64,000 bases of DNA from positions 175,001 through 239,000 of the forward strand of contig QVRM01005605.1 of the NCBI GenBank assembly GCA_003439945.1, in the 5' to 3' direction. The number at the start of each line of letters is the position of its first letter. Position 1 is the first letter of the stretch. A program made the translations under genes and the position numbers. The notes under the pieces were generated by a model that had not been told where the DNA came from, did not search any database, and saw only the letters and a program-made list of their open reading frames with translations. The DNA comes from Dermanyssus gallinae (Eukaryota > Arthropoda > Arachnida > Mesostigmata > Dermanyssidae). Below are positions 22,640 through 33,240 of this stretch, one piece after another.

Positions 22640-22866
22640 CAGTGTTATTGATGTTGGTATTAGTATTTTTTTTACATAATTTTCCGTAAGGCTATTGCCC
22701 GTGTACCGTTTTTTCATGTCAAGGCTCATTTTTAATCCACTCCGGCATTTATCTTGTCTAATTTGGAACATATGCAAACCAAATTTAAGAGTGGCCGGTC
22801 TGGGTCTCGAACCCAGTCCTCCCGAATGCAAGGCAGAGGCTTTGCCACTAAGCCATCTTGCTCGAT
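22640..22866 (-). mobile_element. SINE-B, tRNA-Ala-like head
   Basis: On the minus strand, 22866-22790 reads as a tRNA-like sequence: a D-arm GGCT...AGCC, box A TGGCTTAGTGGC (22844-22855), a CTTGCAT loop giving an Ala (TGC) anticodon, and a T-arm CTGGG-TTCGAGA-CCCAG that pairs perfectly. The acceptor ends do not pair, so it is not a working tRNA gene. An unrelated body follows, ending in an A-run and AATACTAATACCAACATC steps. This is the layout of a tRNA-derived SINE. No target duplication was found. Confidence 0.8.
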
Positions 22867-24100
22867 TTGCATTTATAGATAGATTGTGAAGGGATTGTTA
22901 CTGTTACGCGCTTGTCTTGTTTTATCTGTATGCTGCTGTAATTGTTGCTAATGATAATAACACCGAATTATTGGCCTAGTTAATGTTGTCATTGTCGTCG
23001 TCGGCTCGCTTCTTTCTCTTCCCGTTGCGCCCGCTAACTTTTTGTGTTACTGCTGCTGCTGCATTTATGACTAGTTAACGGCGTGTTAGCAGCGTCGGTG
23101 TTGGTTGCTAAAGCGTTGCTTTTGTAATGCAAAGATCGAGCCTTGTTTCCCCGCAGCCGAGGGTCTCCTTCTTCTTTTTCCGATTCTCTATTTTCTTAGT
23201 TAACAGCTTTCAAGAGACAAGCGATACTTCCGCTGCCAGATGTTCGTTGTTTCTGGTATTGTTGCTGTTTTGTTGTTGCTGTTCTTGTTGTTGTTCTTGT
23301 TATCGTTACTTCTACTACAAGAAAGAAAGCATGTGTGCTAAACGATTGCGACAACGGGCGGTGGTCACTCTTCGACGCGATTGGGACGGTCGTTTAGCCT
23401 CACTACGACAAGACACTGACTCCTCTCTGACACACAGCCGGTGGGGCGAGCACAAGAGCAAGATTTCGCTGTGCTTATTTCTTAAGCAAAAACAAACATA
23501 CATGCAAAATGCTATTCGAATGGACCGCTACCGGCGTATAGCGGCGGCCCAGACTGCCGCCCCAGACATGCCACCACCCTCAGCTCGTCCTCGGAGAGAG
23601 ACAGAGAGACTGAACGACCGACCGACCGACCAGCAGGCAGGCCGTAACCAGGCCGAACGACAAGCGTGTTTGGCGCGTTCAAAACCCTCCCGCGCCCTTT
23701 AACGGTGCGCTGTGCCGCTCGAGACTCAAGCAGGCAACTAGAACGAGACATTAGAATTAGAGGATAGAAAGAGAGAAAACGGAAGAGATGATTGAGAGCT
23801 CGCGCCGCTATGAGAGGAGTCGCATTAGATGACAGAGTTTAGAGTTTATAGAGTCCACCCCTTTCCCTCTCTCTCTCTATCTCTCTCCCTATCGATCTAT
23901 CATGGCACTCGAGTCTCTTCTAGTCGTTGATATCCTTCAACGCCTAACACGCACCCTCCTCCGTGGGCCCGACATGGCTTCGGCCGTTTGCAGCTTGATT
24001 GTTAGAAGGGTCTACAATGTCAGTCAGAATCTACGGCGGGAAACCGTCGCTGCGTCGTCGTCATCGTCGTCAGAGAAATGAGTCATTAGAAGTACATGTG
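22867..24100. other. GC-rich, simple-repeat-rich island without a recognised gene
   Basis: A long plus frame at 23127-23702 contains a Cys/Leu-rich TTG-derived stretch and nothing recognisable. CCGACCGACC steps (23610-23640) and a CT-rich tract (23860-23890) are present. Confidence 0.4.
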
Positions 24101-24102
24101 TA

Positions 24103-24139
<37 letters not shown>
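24101..24139. repeat. (TA)n microsatellite
   Basis: TA run with one TATG step. Confidence 0.95.
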
Positions 24140-24141
<2 letters not shown>

Positions 24142-25449
24142 CTACTACTCCTAAATTTCCTCTCCTTATTTACAAAGCGATGGATAATGTGCTAGCGCTC
24201 GATGTTGTCTCTCCAGAAGATTTACACCCACTATCCTGATCATTTTCATTCATACAAGTAGTGCTGATATATACATATGTCATATGGTTCTGTTCATATC
24301 GTTTAGCTTGTGAAACTCCCTTTCTCTGGTGTGAACGGAAACCGAGTCTCTTAGTGTAGTTGATTATTAAAAGTTCTATATGCCTTAGAATGAGTACCAG
24401 TGGATTTGCAGAATTTGTTATCTATAAGTATGGTATTTATGATAACTGTATTATAATGGTGATTGTCAAGTATAAAACATTCTATTAGAGCTCGCCCTTC
24501 ACATACCGCCATTGGTAAAATTGTGAGCGCACACATTGGGAGGACCAGCACTCGTTTTAAAAAGCATGGTTTTCTATCAAATCTGTCTAATCAAACTTAA
24601 CATTTTAGGTTGTTGAGTCTTAGGCATGTTGCTATTCTGGGGAAATATTACATAATAACTGGGAGAATCCTAAGCTTAAACATATTTGCTACAACATTTA
24701 TGCGTTCCCCCAGTAGGCCAACTGTTGCCGTGACTATTGCTCTCATATACTCTAAATGTCGACGAAATGCTATTGAGCGCGTTAGGACCATGTCGAGATA
24801 AGAGAAATATTTACGAATTTAAAGCATTGCCCGTTTATCTTAAGTCGGCGGTCTTTAGCCGTAAATGCTTCTTCTTTGCTGAAACGGAGTATTGTGCTTT
24901 TCCGGTTGCCTTGACTTTCCTAATTTCACTAGGTCGCCTGCGTGACGTGAGCATATGAGACTTTTATTTAGATAATAATTTTAACGAAATTTGGAACGAG
25001 TAGAAGTAGACTTGTACAATTCCCTAAGAACCACTACTGCTTCATATCTAACGACTGCGTGCAGTGTCCCTTCTTTTTAATATGATAAGGCGGTTGTAGT
25101 TTTTTAACTAAAGAAAAAAAAACCTGTTGTTTTTGCGGGATTTAGTTTGTTCGCATTCTACTGTGCCAATCTAGCTATATTCAATGCTCGATTTACCGCC
25201 ACCGGGTTCCGTCGGGTAGCTTTTTGAAAGGAAGAGCCTTACAGCAGCCATACGGGTCCGCAAGTCGTACGCTGGGCCCCAACAAAGTATTTATGCAAAG
25301 TGAATCTACAAAGACTTTAGCAGGCATTGCATCGGCGATACTTCAATGGCCACATATGGCCAGGGCTGATGTAGTTTGTCGTCACGTTTGCTGAGGGACA
25401 AATGTTTACACCCCGTTATGAGTTAATAAAAGGTATGTGATTATCAATT
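24140..25449. other. Unassigned AT-rich DNA
   Basis: Nothing recognised. Short open frames at 24351-24958 match nothing I know. Confidence 0.4.
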
Positions 25450-25472
25450 TATATATATATATATATATATAT
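25450..25472. repeat. (AT)n microsatellite
   Basis: AT run of about 23 bp. Confidence 0.93.
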
Positions 25473-25920
25473 TGTTTTCAGGGGCGGCGCGCAACATGAA
25501 CGCACGAGCCAGCTGAAGCAAGCGGCGTCTTTTATGCCGACACATGCAGGACATTTTAACAGTCTTTAAAAACAGGCACCAAGCTCTGCGTCTTTTCGTC
25601 GGCGAGTCGAATCCCGTGTAAAAAAAACATAGATATAATATTTTTATAACAGAATTAAAAACAACAACATTTGTAGCCATACCACGTTGAATACGCCGGT
25701 TCTCGACCGATGTATACCGCGTTGGTTCTTTGATGCTTGAAACCGACCGAAATCGAGGAGTGGCGCAGTTTTATGGGAAATATCATAATGGCCAAACGGA
25801 TGGCGACCCTCCGGTCAATGTGTCGTATCCGTGCTTGTCAGGTTTGTTGGTTAGGAACAAGAAATTAACAATTCCCTACAGATTCGTTTTCTTTCCCGTA
25901 GGCTCGACAGATGCATATCA
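25473..25920. other. Unassigned DNA
   Basis: An open frame at 25730-25927 is unrecognised. Confidence 0.35.
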
Positions 25921-26300
25921 CCAGTAATCTCTGAGTGCTCTCAGGCGGACGCCGCACGCACGGGCTTCGTTGTCCAGGGCCGCCCTCCTCAAGACTGGCG
26001 ATGCATATCACACCACCGAGTTCACCACGAAAGCTAGAACTCTGGCTGCTCTCGCCTGCTCCCCTACACGGGGAATACCTTGCCCTACCTTCATTTTAGC
26101 CGCCGTTCGTTTCAGAACATAGTTTTTGGACTGGTCTAGCATCACTCCCAGACTCTTGTTATCTCCTTGTTTCTCAGTTCTATCACCACTCGCCACATAT
26201 ACTCGCATCTGGACCCGGTGCTTTTCTTGACCGCACGCGTTCGGTTAGGATTTTGATATCTTCGATTTAGATCTTCTTTTTGAGGATAATGCAGATATTT
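25921..26300 (-). pseudogene. R1-like LINE relic, post-RT region
   Basis: The minus frame at 26208-26008 contains SLGVMLDQSKNYV, then KRTAAKMKVGQGIPRVGEQA and ARVLAFVVNSVV. This follows the order of the R1-clade block YLGV..D, spacer, RRRVL..VV.SV.LY. After a TAA it continues YASPVLRRAALDNEARACGV. Both flanks are truncated. Confidence 0.7.
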
Positions 26301-26689
26301 CCTTAAAGTTCTTTACCATAATTGAAGAGATTAGGATCATGACCAGACGTACGCCGGAAGAGCGCTAGTTAGCTATTGTTAGTCGGGCTGCTTCTACCGA
26401 TGTGGCACGACCTTGTTTTCTTTTATTGTCTCGGACAATGAGTTACAGTGGTCCACTGCTCTATTCTTAATTGCTTAATGTAGGGCTAATTGAGCTTCTC
26501 TGCACTATAGACAGGAAAATTCTGGCCAGTGCCTCGCTATTAGGCGTGTTCATATTCGTTGTCGGCGGTGACAGGTGTTTCGCTTTGCGGCGAGCTGACT
26601 ATTCCACCAGTGATACGGTTTGCCATTGGCTTTACTATGATGTCTACGGAAGCTGGATTTTCGGAAAGCTTCTGCTAGTGGCGAGTAAC
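26301..26689. other. Unassigned DNA
   Basis: Open frame at 26471-26695, no motif recognised. Confidence 0.35.
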
Positions 26690-26905
26690 CATTGAGCTAA
26701 GGTACTTTAATCATAGATCATGAGCCGAAGAATCTCACAGGAACATCTCATGCGCGCTATGCATCAAAAAGCTGTCAAAGTCTCAACCTACCTGAAGAAG
26801 GTTCTTCCGCTGTCTAGAGGAGCAACCAAATCTTGGCGCCGTCTCTTAGCTAGCACGATATTATCGACTACTAGTGGAATGTATATATGCAGTCCTAATC
26901 TATAG
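26690..26905 (+). pseudogene. R1-like LINE relic, post-RT region
   Basis: Across two frames the plus strand reads RYF...IIDHEPKNLTGTSHARYA and then KAVKVSTYLKKVLPLSRGAT followed by RRLLASTILSTT. This is the same RT-end block as in the LINE at 16236, from a different subfamily. Frameshifts and a stop after CSPNL make it dead. Confidence 0.72.
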
Positions 26906-27144
26906 CAAGAAGATTCGCAGACTTTATTTCAGTGATGAAAATAACCGCTTCACAAGCCGAAGCTTGACAAATTGGCAAATTGTAATCTCAAGAAGACTGT
27001 ACTGCGGCTCCCTGACAATAGGCAAGAGGATGACTGAACTTTAGTAGGTTTGTGAGTCCCACGCTGCCGTGGGTTAAACAACGACGTTCGTTGTGCGCCA
27101 AGCCTTTTACCAACTACGCTTTCAAAACAAAAATTAAAAACATA

Positions 27145-27147
<3 letters not shown>
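26906..27147. other. Unassigned, possible LINE continuation
   Basis: May be the decayed downstream part of the preceding LINE; no motif is clear. Confidence 0.25.
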
Positions 27148-27209
<62 letters not shown>

Positions 27210-27238
27210 TATATCATATATATATCATATATATATAT
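27148..27238. repeat. (TA)n microsatellite with CATA interruptions
   Basis: TA run ending 12 bp before the large palindrome. Confidence 0.96.
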
Positions 27239-27250
27239 GACCAAATTACA

Positions 27251-27458
27251 GCCAAATTATATCATAGGGTCCCTATTATACTAACAGTTGCCAATAGCTA
27301 TGCGAAACGCGCCGTCGTAACCCAAGCATTAACTTTGAATCCCTTATATATATATATATATATAAGGGATACAAAGTGAATGCTTGTTTTACGACGGCGC
27401 GTTTCGCATAGCTATTGGCAACTGTTAGTATAATAGGGACCCTATGACATAATTTGGC
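27251..27458. repeat. 208-bp near-perfect palindrome with (TA)n centre
   Basis: Bases 27251 and 27458 pair, and the pairing continues with no gap to a centre at 27354/27355. By eye there are about five mismatches in the first 96 bp of each arm. The ends read GCCAAATTAT...ATAATTTGGC and the apex is a (TA)n run of about 20 bp (27346-27364). The sequence would form a very long hairpin as RNA or a cruciform as DNA. No target duplication is visible and no transposase is encoded. A foldback or MITE-type element is the best guess. Confidence 0.95.
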
Positions 27459-27475
27459 CGGTGTCTTCCATTATA

Positions 27476-28009
27476 ATGATTTGTGCAGCTCATCACAGCA
27501 TTTATTTTTTTCTAATGGAAACACGATTGAATAAAATGTATCCAGTTAGCAATACAACTAGCGATTCAATAAGCACTCTGGAGTTAAGCAAGAATGTTTG
27601 GTATCAAAATACTTTGACCGAAGCAAGCAACCAACCATTGGAGAGTGTGTCGTCTTCAGAATCAAATCATGACCATATCCCTAAAATAAAGTCTGTACAA
27701 GTTAGTCTTACCATACGTACAATGCTGTTTTGTAATGTTGTGATTAGTGCGGCTACTAGTCCTTTGCGCAGCCAACTCGCACAAAGGACAATTACGCTGT
27801 ACACAAAGTATGCCTCAATGGCATGGCGGAACACTTCACAAAGCGATAACCAAGTGCTCTTTTTTTGCCGGAACTACAACACAATGGACAAGAACAATGA
27901 ACTACAATGGACAGTAACTATAAAAGCAACACTTTTTATTTTAGCATTTAATATTCGCTACACGCACCTGATTGCTCGAGCTTGGGGTTCATTTTCTGTA
28001 ATGCAGTAG
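27476..28009 (+). CDS. Unassigned 177-codon open frame
   Basis: The longest unassigned frame that is neither low-complexity nor recognisably transposon-derived. It starts at ATG 27476 (or 27515, METRLNKMYPV) and ends TAG at 28007-28009. It has several N-x-S/T sites (NTTSDS, RNTSQS), a Ser-rich stretch (SVSSSESNHD) and weakly hydrophobic parts (FCNVVISAATS, TLFILAFNI), but no motif I recognise. It sits directly beside the 208-bp palindrome and its stop overlaps a 14-bp hairpin. It may be chance, a lineage-specific gene or part of an element. Confidence 0.2.
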   Translation: MICAAHHSIYFFLMETRLNKMYPVSNTTSDSISTLELSKNVWYQNTLTEASNQPLESVSSSESNHDHIPKIKSVQVSLTIRTMLFCNVVISAATSPLRSQLAQRTITLYTKYASMAWRNTSQSDNQVLFFCRNYNTMDKNNELQWTVTIKATLFILAFNIRYTHLIARAWGSFSVMQ

Positions 28010-28031
28010 AAGAAACGACTGCATTACAGAA
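27994..28031. repeat. Perfect 14-bp hairpin, 10-nt loop
   Basis: TTCTGTAATGCAGT at 27994-28007 and its exact reverse complement at 28018-28031. It overlaps the stop codon of the preceding open frame. Terminator function is not implied in a eukaryote. Confidence 0.9.
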
Positions 28032-28623
28032 AACGACTCTTCCTATTGCTGCTATTAACACTGCGTGTACGCTTGGGCGCCGATGACCGCTTGAGCTCAG
28101 CACGGGTACGGATGCAGCTCGATCGCAGCTTGCGAGGCACATTGGTAATGCATGCCGACGCGTAAGGAGATCCTTGGAGATGCTGAGTCGGTTGGTTAGA
28201 CAAAGAAGTCCTATCGACATTACCCCGCGTTAGCAGCCAGCTCCGACTGCACCCCCTTAGTGGCGCCCCTCAGTCTCCCACCGGTCTCATGGATTCAAAA
28301 AAAGTCAGCTCATCCTAAATCCCACGCATCGCAGTACCTAAATCTGATCAAACCCCTCCCAAAAGAGCCCAGACAGACAAACAGGCAGAGGGAGGAAGGG
28401 GGGGGGGTGGAGAGAGAGAGCGAGGGCGAGGGGGGGGGGAAGAGACGCCACACTGCGGCACGGCGCGTACCACGTTCGGTACTGGCGACGCGTCATGGAT
28501 TGAAGGCTTTTTGCCGAATTGCCTTGGGCCTTGTCGTTGTCTATGTTGAGGTCATGCAAATAAGTTGCTGTTCAACTGACTGTGACTCCAACCCGTCACG
28601 CTCGTATACAGGTCGCATACATA
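28032..28623. other. Unassigned DNA with G-rich tract
   Basis: A GGGAGG/GAGA-rich tract is present at 28390-28445. The open frame through it is compositional. Confidence 0.4.
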
Positions 28624-28652
28624 CGCACGCACGCACGCACGCACGCACGCAC
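28624..28652. repeat. (ACGC)7 microsatellite
   Basis: Seven ACGC tetranucleotides. Confidence 0.95.
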
Positions 28653-28705
28653 AAACATTCACAGAGGTTCACAGAGCTGCCAACGCAGTTGTCACCTTAG
28701 AGCGG

Positions 28706-28748
28706 GACGGAGGGAGGGAGGAGGGAGGGGGGGGGGGGGGGAGGGAGT
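28706..28748. repeat. G-rich tract, G-quadruplex-prone
   Basis: GGGAGG steps leading into an uninterrupted run of about 14 G and a further GGGAG. Confidence 0.85.
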
Positions 28749-30859
28749 TCGTGCATTGCATGTACCGAGTCTCGATGCTAGCTGTAATGTTGTAGCCGAC
28801 CCGAAGCATGTGTACTGCGACCGCTATTTGGTAACCACTACAGCTCCTATAATTGCTACGCCAAGAAGTCGCTTGCAGTACGTGCAGCACCATCTCTTGT
28901 TTAGAGTTAGGATTGCACGCTTGTACACGAGTGTACACATGTGCACTCGGTGTGCATCGGGAATTTGAAGGTCTGAATTCCCGCCAGCGTTTGGAAGAGC
29001 GATGTGAGCAGCCTACCCTCCCCCCCCTTGAATGCTAACGAAGCACGATAGATGACTTTCTCATCGTATCGTGATGAGCCAGCTAAACCTGCCTGAATGG
29101 CCCGTTTATTAAGTTTGCGCGCAGCAATTTTTGGACGGGCAACATTAGTGCATAATGTTATTATTGTGCACGTCCAGTATATACATTCTTCGTTTTCTCT
29201 CGCTCTCCGCAAACTTTGCCGAGAGATGGCCACGGTTCAGCAGTCACCTCGTCAACTCTTGGCTCGAATGGGCAACGATGTCCGATGCTGGCGTCCTTCT
29301 CTTTATAGTTTGTCGTGTGCCTTAAAAAATTGAAACAAATAGTTGTAAAAATATGACGTACTTTCATATGTGAGAACCACTCCAGTTACGAGCTTGTTGG
29401 GCACCTCTCTCTAATTGAAAATAGAACATAAGCTAAACTGCATTGGGTCCGTTCTACATTTTTTAATAGTATTTGTAAGCCCTAATGCCACAAAAAAAGA
29501 GTCATCGTAGTAATTGTAGTTCATCCTCGGCGAAATGTTTCAATCGATTTGATTCATCTTGTGATATTGAACATGTCTTACTAAAGTCACAGTAGGTGCC
29601 AGCGTTTGCACAGAATATAAAGTCTACGTTGTAAAGCAAGCCGACGAAAAGTAACGTTGTGTGATGTTCTACTAGCTACAGCTATTAAACACGGATCGCA
29701 ATGATCGTGAACGTGTTGACTTGATATTTGTGTAATAGCGTGCAGATATAAATGTTTGTGTTTTTTTAAGTACTCATCTAAGTTTACTAAACCAATGAGT
29801 TTAACGTCACACTAGGAATCTCAATTGTATTTAACAAAGGCTAAAGGCACTCCATGTCTTGTGCTGCACGTTTGTCAGCAAGGCGGTCTAAAGGGATGCA
29901 TTCAGAAAACAAAACGGGCCAGAAGGATGAATTCAGGAAACAGAGCTAAAGAAAGACGTGTTACCAGCTGTAAGGTATGCACTTTAATTAATGGGATAAA
30001 ACAGTGACAAACCGAGAAAATTAACATCGAGCGCCATTGGCCTTACAGCAGGCTCTTGGTTGCACGAGTTTAGCTATTATTTATACGCAGTGCAGGTCTA
30101 CAAGTAAACTGTTTTATTGTGTCTACGATGTAAGCAAAATCCCGAGCTCCCATAAAAGTGTGTTGTATTGAGAATAAGTGTGTCTTTTCCGTTTTTTTTT
30201 ATCGTTTGTTGTGAGCTAATTTACTTAACAAACTAAAATCGTCGCCACGTATTATTTCGCTATAGCAATAATAAAAAAATGTACCAGACTTGCCATGTGA
30301 GACACCGAATCTACGAAGCCCTTTGGCGGGCCTCTAATAAGCAGTCAGTGTATTCCGCTAATTTCGAGCATAAATATAATGATAATGCGCCCGCTAATAT
30401 ACCGTTTCGGGTAATAATGAAATAACTTCTATGTATCATCTTTCTCAAAGACTCTTGAGTGCATTACTTGCGCGTGTATATTCGCAATAGATACCAGTTA
30501 GTTAATACAGAAATATATGTACACACCTCACGCCAGTAGACAGCTGATAGCACCTTCGGCACTGAAGTACAGACTCGTGTGGCTAATTAGGATTAAAGTG
30601 CTTTGCGTGAGCACTTTAAAGTCGAGCTGCCACGTTACTGTTTATCTCTTACTCAACTTTTGGCTGCCTTGTATAGTGGCAATTTCATGAGTATTATCCA
30701 TGAACTGTTCACTCCACATCCCAGCTGCTGTACCGGTGAATGTAGGGCTTTAATTGTTGGCGTGCTGTAATATAGGCATGTTCAACGTTTATGATTGATT
30801 GATTTATTGTTCGCTTGGCATGTATACCTAAATACACATGTCACCCTTTTATATCAGGC
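28749..30859. other. Unassigned AT-rich DNA
   Basis: About 2 kb in which I recognise no gene, repeat or mobile element. The open frames are short and unrecognised. Confidence 0.4.
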
Positions 30860-31400
30860 GCGCTTAGAGCGGCAGCATATATGTTACCGCATTCATATAA
30901 TCCATGTCTACTTCAATACCTACTGAGTATTTGCTGTCCATTGGGACAACCTTTTCTTTATAATATCGACCAGATCCTTTCAAACATTTGGTCCTAGAGC
31001 TAACGCCTCCGACAGCTCTATATCTCTGCTCTCCCCTAAAGCTATACATTCTTTAATAATGTGCTTCACTTATTCTCTAGCCGACATGCTCGACGTTCTG
31101 TACTTTGCTCCTCCCCAAGCTCTTTGTTTCCAACATCCCTGCCCTGGCATCTGCCAATAGCCCATTCGCTCTTGAATGATCGTTTACCCATTCTACCCCG
31201 CCTCTTTCCCGCTTTTCCTTTCCATATATAGTTGCCAAACTCGATCTGGAACCCATCGCCAATTTACATTTGTCTGTATATGACTTGTTTACGCTCAATT
31301 TCACCATTTTCTCTGGTACCCTCGCTCTTGCCCATTGCTAACTATTGTACCCAATCTTCCTAGCTGCGAACTCTACTCTGCGATCCCACTTCCTTTTTAA
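30860..31400 (-). other. Possible LINE relic
   Basis: Minus frames read NGLLADARAGMLETKSLGRS then KVQNVEHVG, and further downstream SSRTKCLKGSGRYYKEK. These vaguely recall the end of R1-type ORF2 (zinc motif with EHV, then RTK). No cysteines of the zinc motif survive, so this is a weak call. Confidence 0.25.
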
Positions 31401-31421
31401 TCCTAAGATATTCTCCTAATC

Positions 31422-31424
<3 letters not shown>

Positions 31425-31459
<35 letters not shown>
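31425..31459. repeat. (AT)n microsatellite
   Basis: AT run of about 35 bp. Confidence 0.95.
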
Positions 31460-31460
<1 letters not shown>

Positions 31461-32677
31461 CCAAACATGATTTATATGCAAGTGAGCAACAACCTTGATA
31501 AAACAAGAGACTGGAATAAGTGCACACTAACGTGAGAGCTAGTAATAGTAAAGAACGAAAAAATGTAGTAGTAACCCTTACAGGTTTTTTTGATTAAGTG
31601 ATTTGGCAAAGATATCGTCGAAAACTTGTAACAAACACGGGAATCATTGTACATTTCGACAGTTATGTTCTCGTTACATAAACAGTGGTACCGTTTGCAA
31701 CTAAGTGGTTCAGCCTTAAGCGAGGCATCAGCGCATAGTTTGAAATGTTCGACAAAGGAGAAGAGCAAAAAGCGGCAGCGGAACCAACTTGCACTTTGCA
31801 TACAGTAAGATTTTAGCCTTAATTTTGATAAAACAGACCTTTTGCTCCTACTAACGTCTCCGCGCCTTCTGGTAAACCAGACGCAGTGTTTATGTATAAT
31901 AAGGATTTGAGCTGGCAATGCGATATGCGATACGCAAAGTGATAATCGCACAAAAAAGTCTTGTTCTCACAGGGAATTGTAAATGCAATCTACTGATTTA
32001 CCTTTCTGTTTGCGCGCATCCTGGCGCAGCCTTTGGGTACAATTTAAACGCGAAAAATATATTCATTTCTTTGTTACACGACACATGCAAACAAATAGAC
32101 TACTCACAAACATGTTGTTGACCATGGTATAGCCACATCGTGGACTTAAACTATCGTTGTTCTTTTTATTGAATTTTGTTTAGTTCTGCTCCCAACCGAC
32201 ATTTTCATCTTTTTTTCGCCGCATATAGTGTTGAGTGCCGCCTTCGGTTCTTTTCGTGGTCATCCCTCGCCATTGCCTTCCTCGCGTAAGAAACAAACCC
32301 GTCTTTATGTTGGTTCTGCTCTAGGCACATTGTTGGTACGCTCTTATATGCACTGGCATTTGTATGCATTGGCATTAAGCTACTACATAGCGGAGGCAGG
32401 CCGCTGCCTAGATAAGCTTATCTAACGCTTGTTGTGCCGTGTTGACGACAGCGATTACAGCGTTGTTCGTTCATTGTCTCTACGCTACGGGTTCCCCGAA
32501 AAACGCTTGGACGCTTATTAACACCACTCGACTTCAGACTGGCGAAGCTGAAACAAGCAATTTGCTGTATGAAAGCGAATATCAAAAGGCTGCTCGGTAG
32601 TCGGCGTAGACGAAGGGGGGAGAGGCGGACCGGGAGGACGAAAGGACATTTGTGTGGTCAGTATATAATCTCAACAT
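31460..32677. other. Unassigned DNA
   Basis: A 159-codon minus frame (31472-31951) is rich in Cys, Ser and Phe and matches nothing I know. Nothing else is recognised. Confidence 0.35.
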
Positions 32678-32989
32678 GTGTCTGTTGTCTCTCGATGCAT
32701 GCCGTGCGTAATTCTGATTGCGCGTAGACATTTTTGTTTGTTCACTATCGGAGATTATTTGTCATCGTGCGTGACATTATCAGTAACATGCGCGGATTCT
32801 CTTGTTTCGGACATGGGTCTCGACGACAAGTCTTTGGTCGCCAGCCAGTATCGTAAATCTCGGTGTCAAATGGGTTCCGCCCCCAAACAACCGAAGGAGC
32901 AGAACGAAAACGTTTCTGTCTATACTGCTTACGTTTTAAGCGATTGCGAAGAAACCGATAAACCGTGTGATGTGATGCTAACACTATAA
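32678..32989 (+). CDS. Unassigned open frame ending beside AATAAA
   Basis: The frame ends with TAA at 32987-32989 and AATAAA follows at once at 32990-32995. Its second half (MGLDDKSLVASQYRKSRCQM, then APKQPKEQNENVSVYTAYVL and a Cys/Asp/Glu tail) looks protein-like. The first half is hydrophobic and may be intron. A possible acceptor TTATCAG lies upstream of the MGLDD part. No family is recognised. A 170-codon minus frame overlaps, which shows how easily long frames arise here. Confidence 0.2.
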   Translation: MSVVSRCMPCVILIARRHFCLFTIGDYLSSCVTLSVTCADSLVSDMGLDDKSLVASQYRKSRCQMGSAPKQPKEQNENVSVYTAYVLSDCEETDKPCDVMLTL

Positions 32990-32995
32990 AATAAA

Positions 32996-33240
32996 GATAT
33001 TCATGTTTACGGTGGCGGCAATGAGGGAAACGTCTAAACAGAATTGGCTGATATAGCGGCAATAACACCTTTAATTCGAACAAATACGCGTGCCAGAAAT
33101 CGTAAGCAATCGTAACATCCTTGCTATGTACTTTTCTCACCACTTGTTCTTTTAAATGACCAGTAAGCGAAAATATGTTGCTTTTCGTGTTGAGCATTGG
33201 CCAGAGCTTCATTCTATGTATGAATGTATGTATACTCATA
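32996..33240. other. Unassigned DNA
   Basis: Nothing recognised. Confidence 0.35.

Noticed and set aside
22790..22866. Functional tRNA-Ala gene
   Set aside because: The D- and T-arms are good but the acceptor ends do not pair and a SINE body follows.
23127..23702. 191-codon open frame as a gene
   Set aside because: It has a Cys/Leu run from TTG steps and a compositional Arg/Gln tail, with no motif or splice context.
27251..27458. Palindrome as an assembly fold-back artefact
   Set aside because: The arms differ at about five positions, whereas an artefact would be identical; still worth a long-read check.
27994..28031. Rho-independent terminator
   Set aside because: Eukaryotic context, no T-run, and it overlaps the end of an unassigned frame.
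28260..28700. 146-codon frame over the GGGAGG tract
   Set aside because: Glu/Gly/Arg and His/Ala/Arg/Thr runs are caused by simple repeats.
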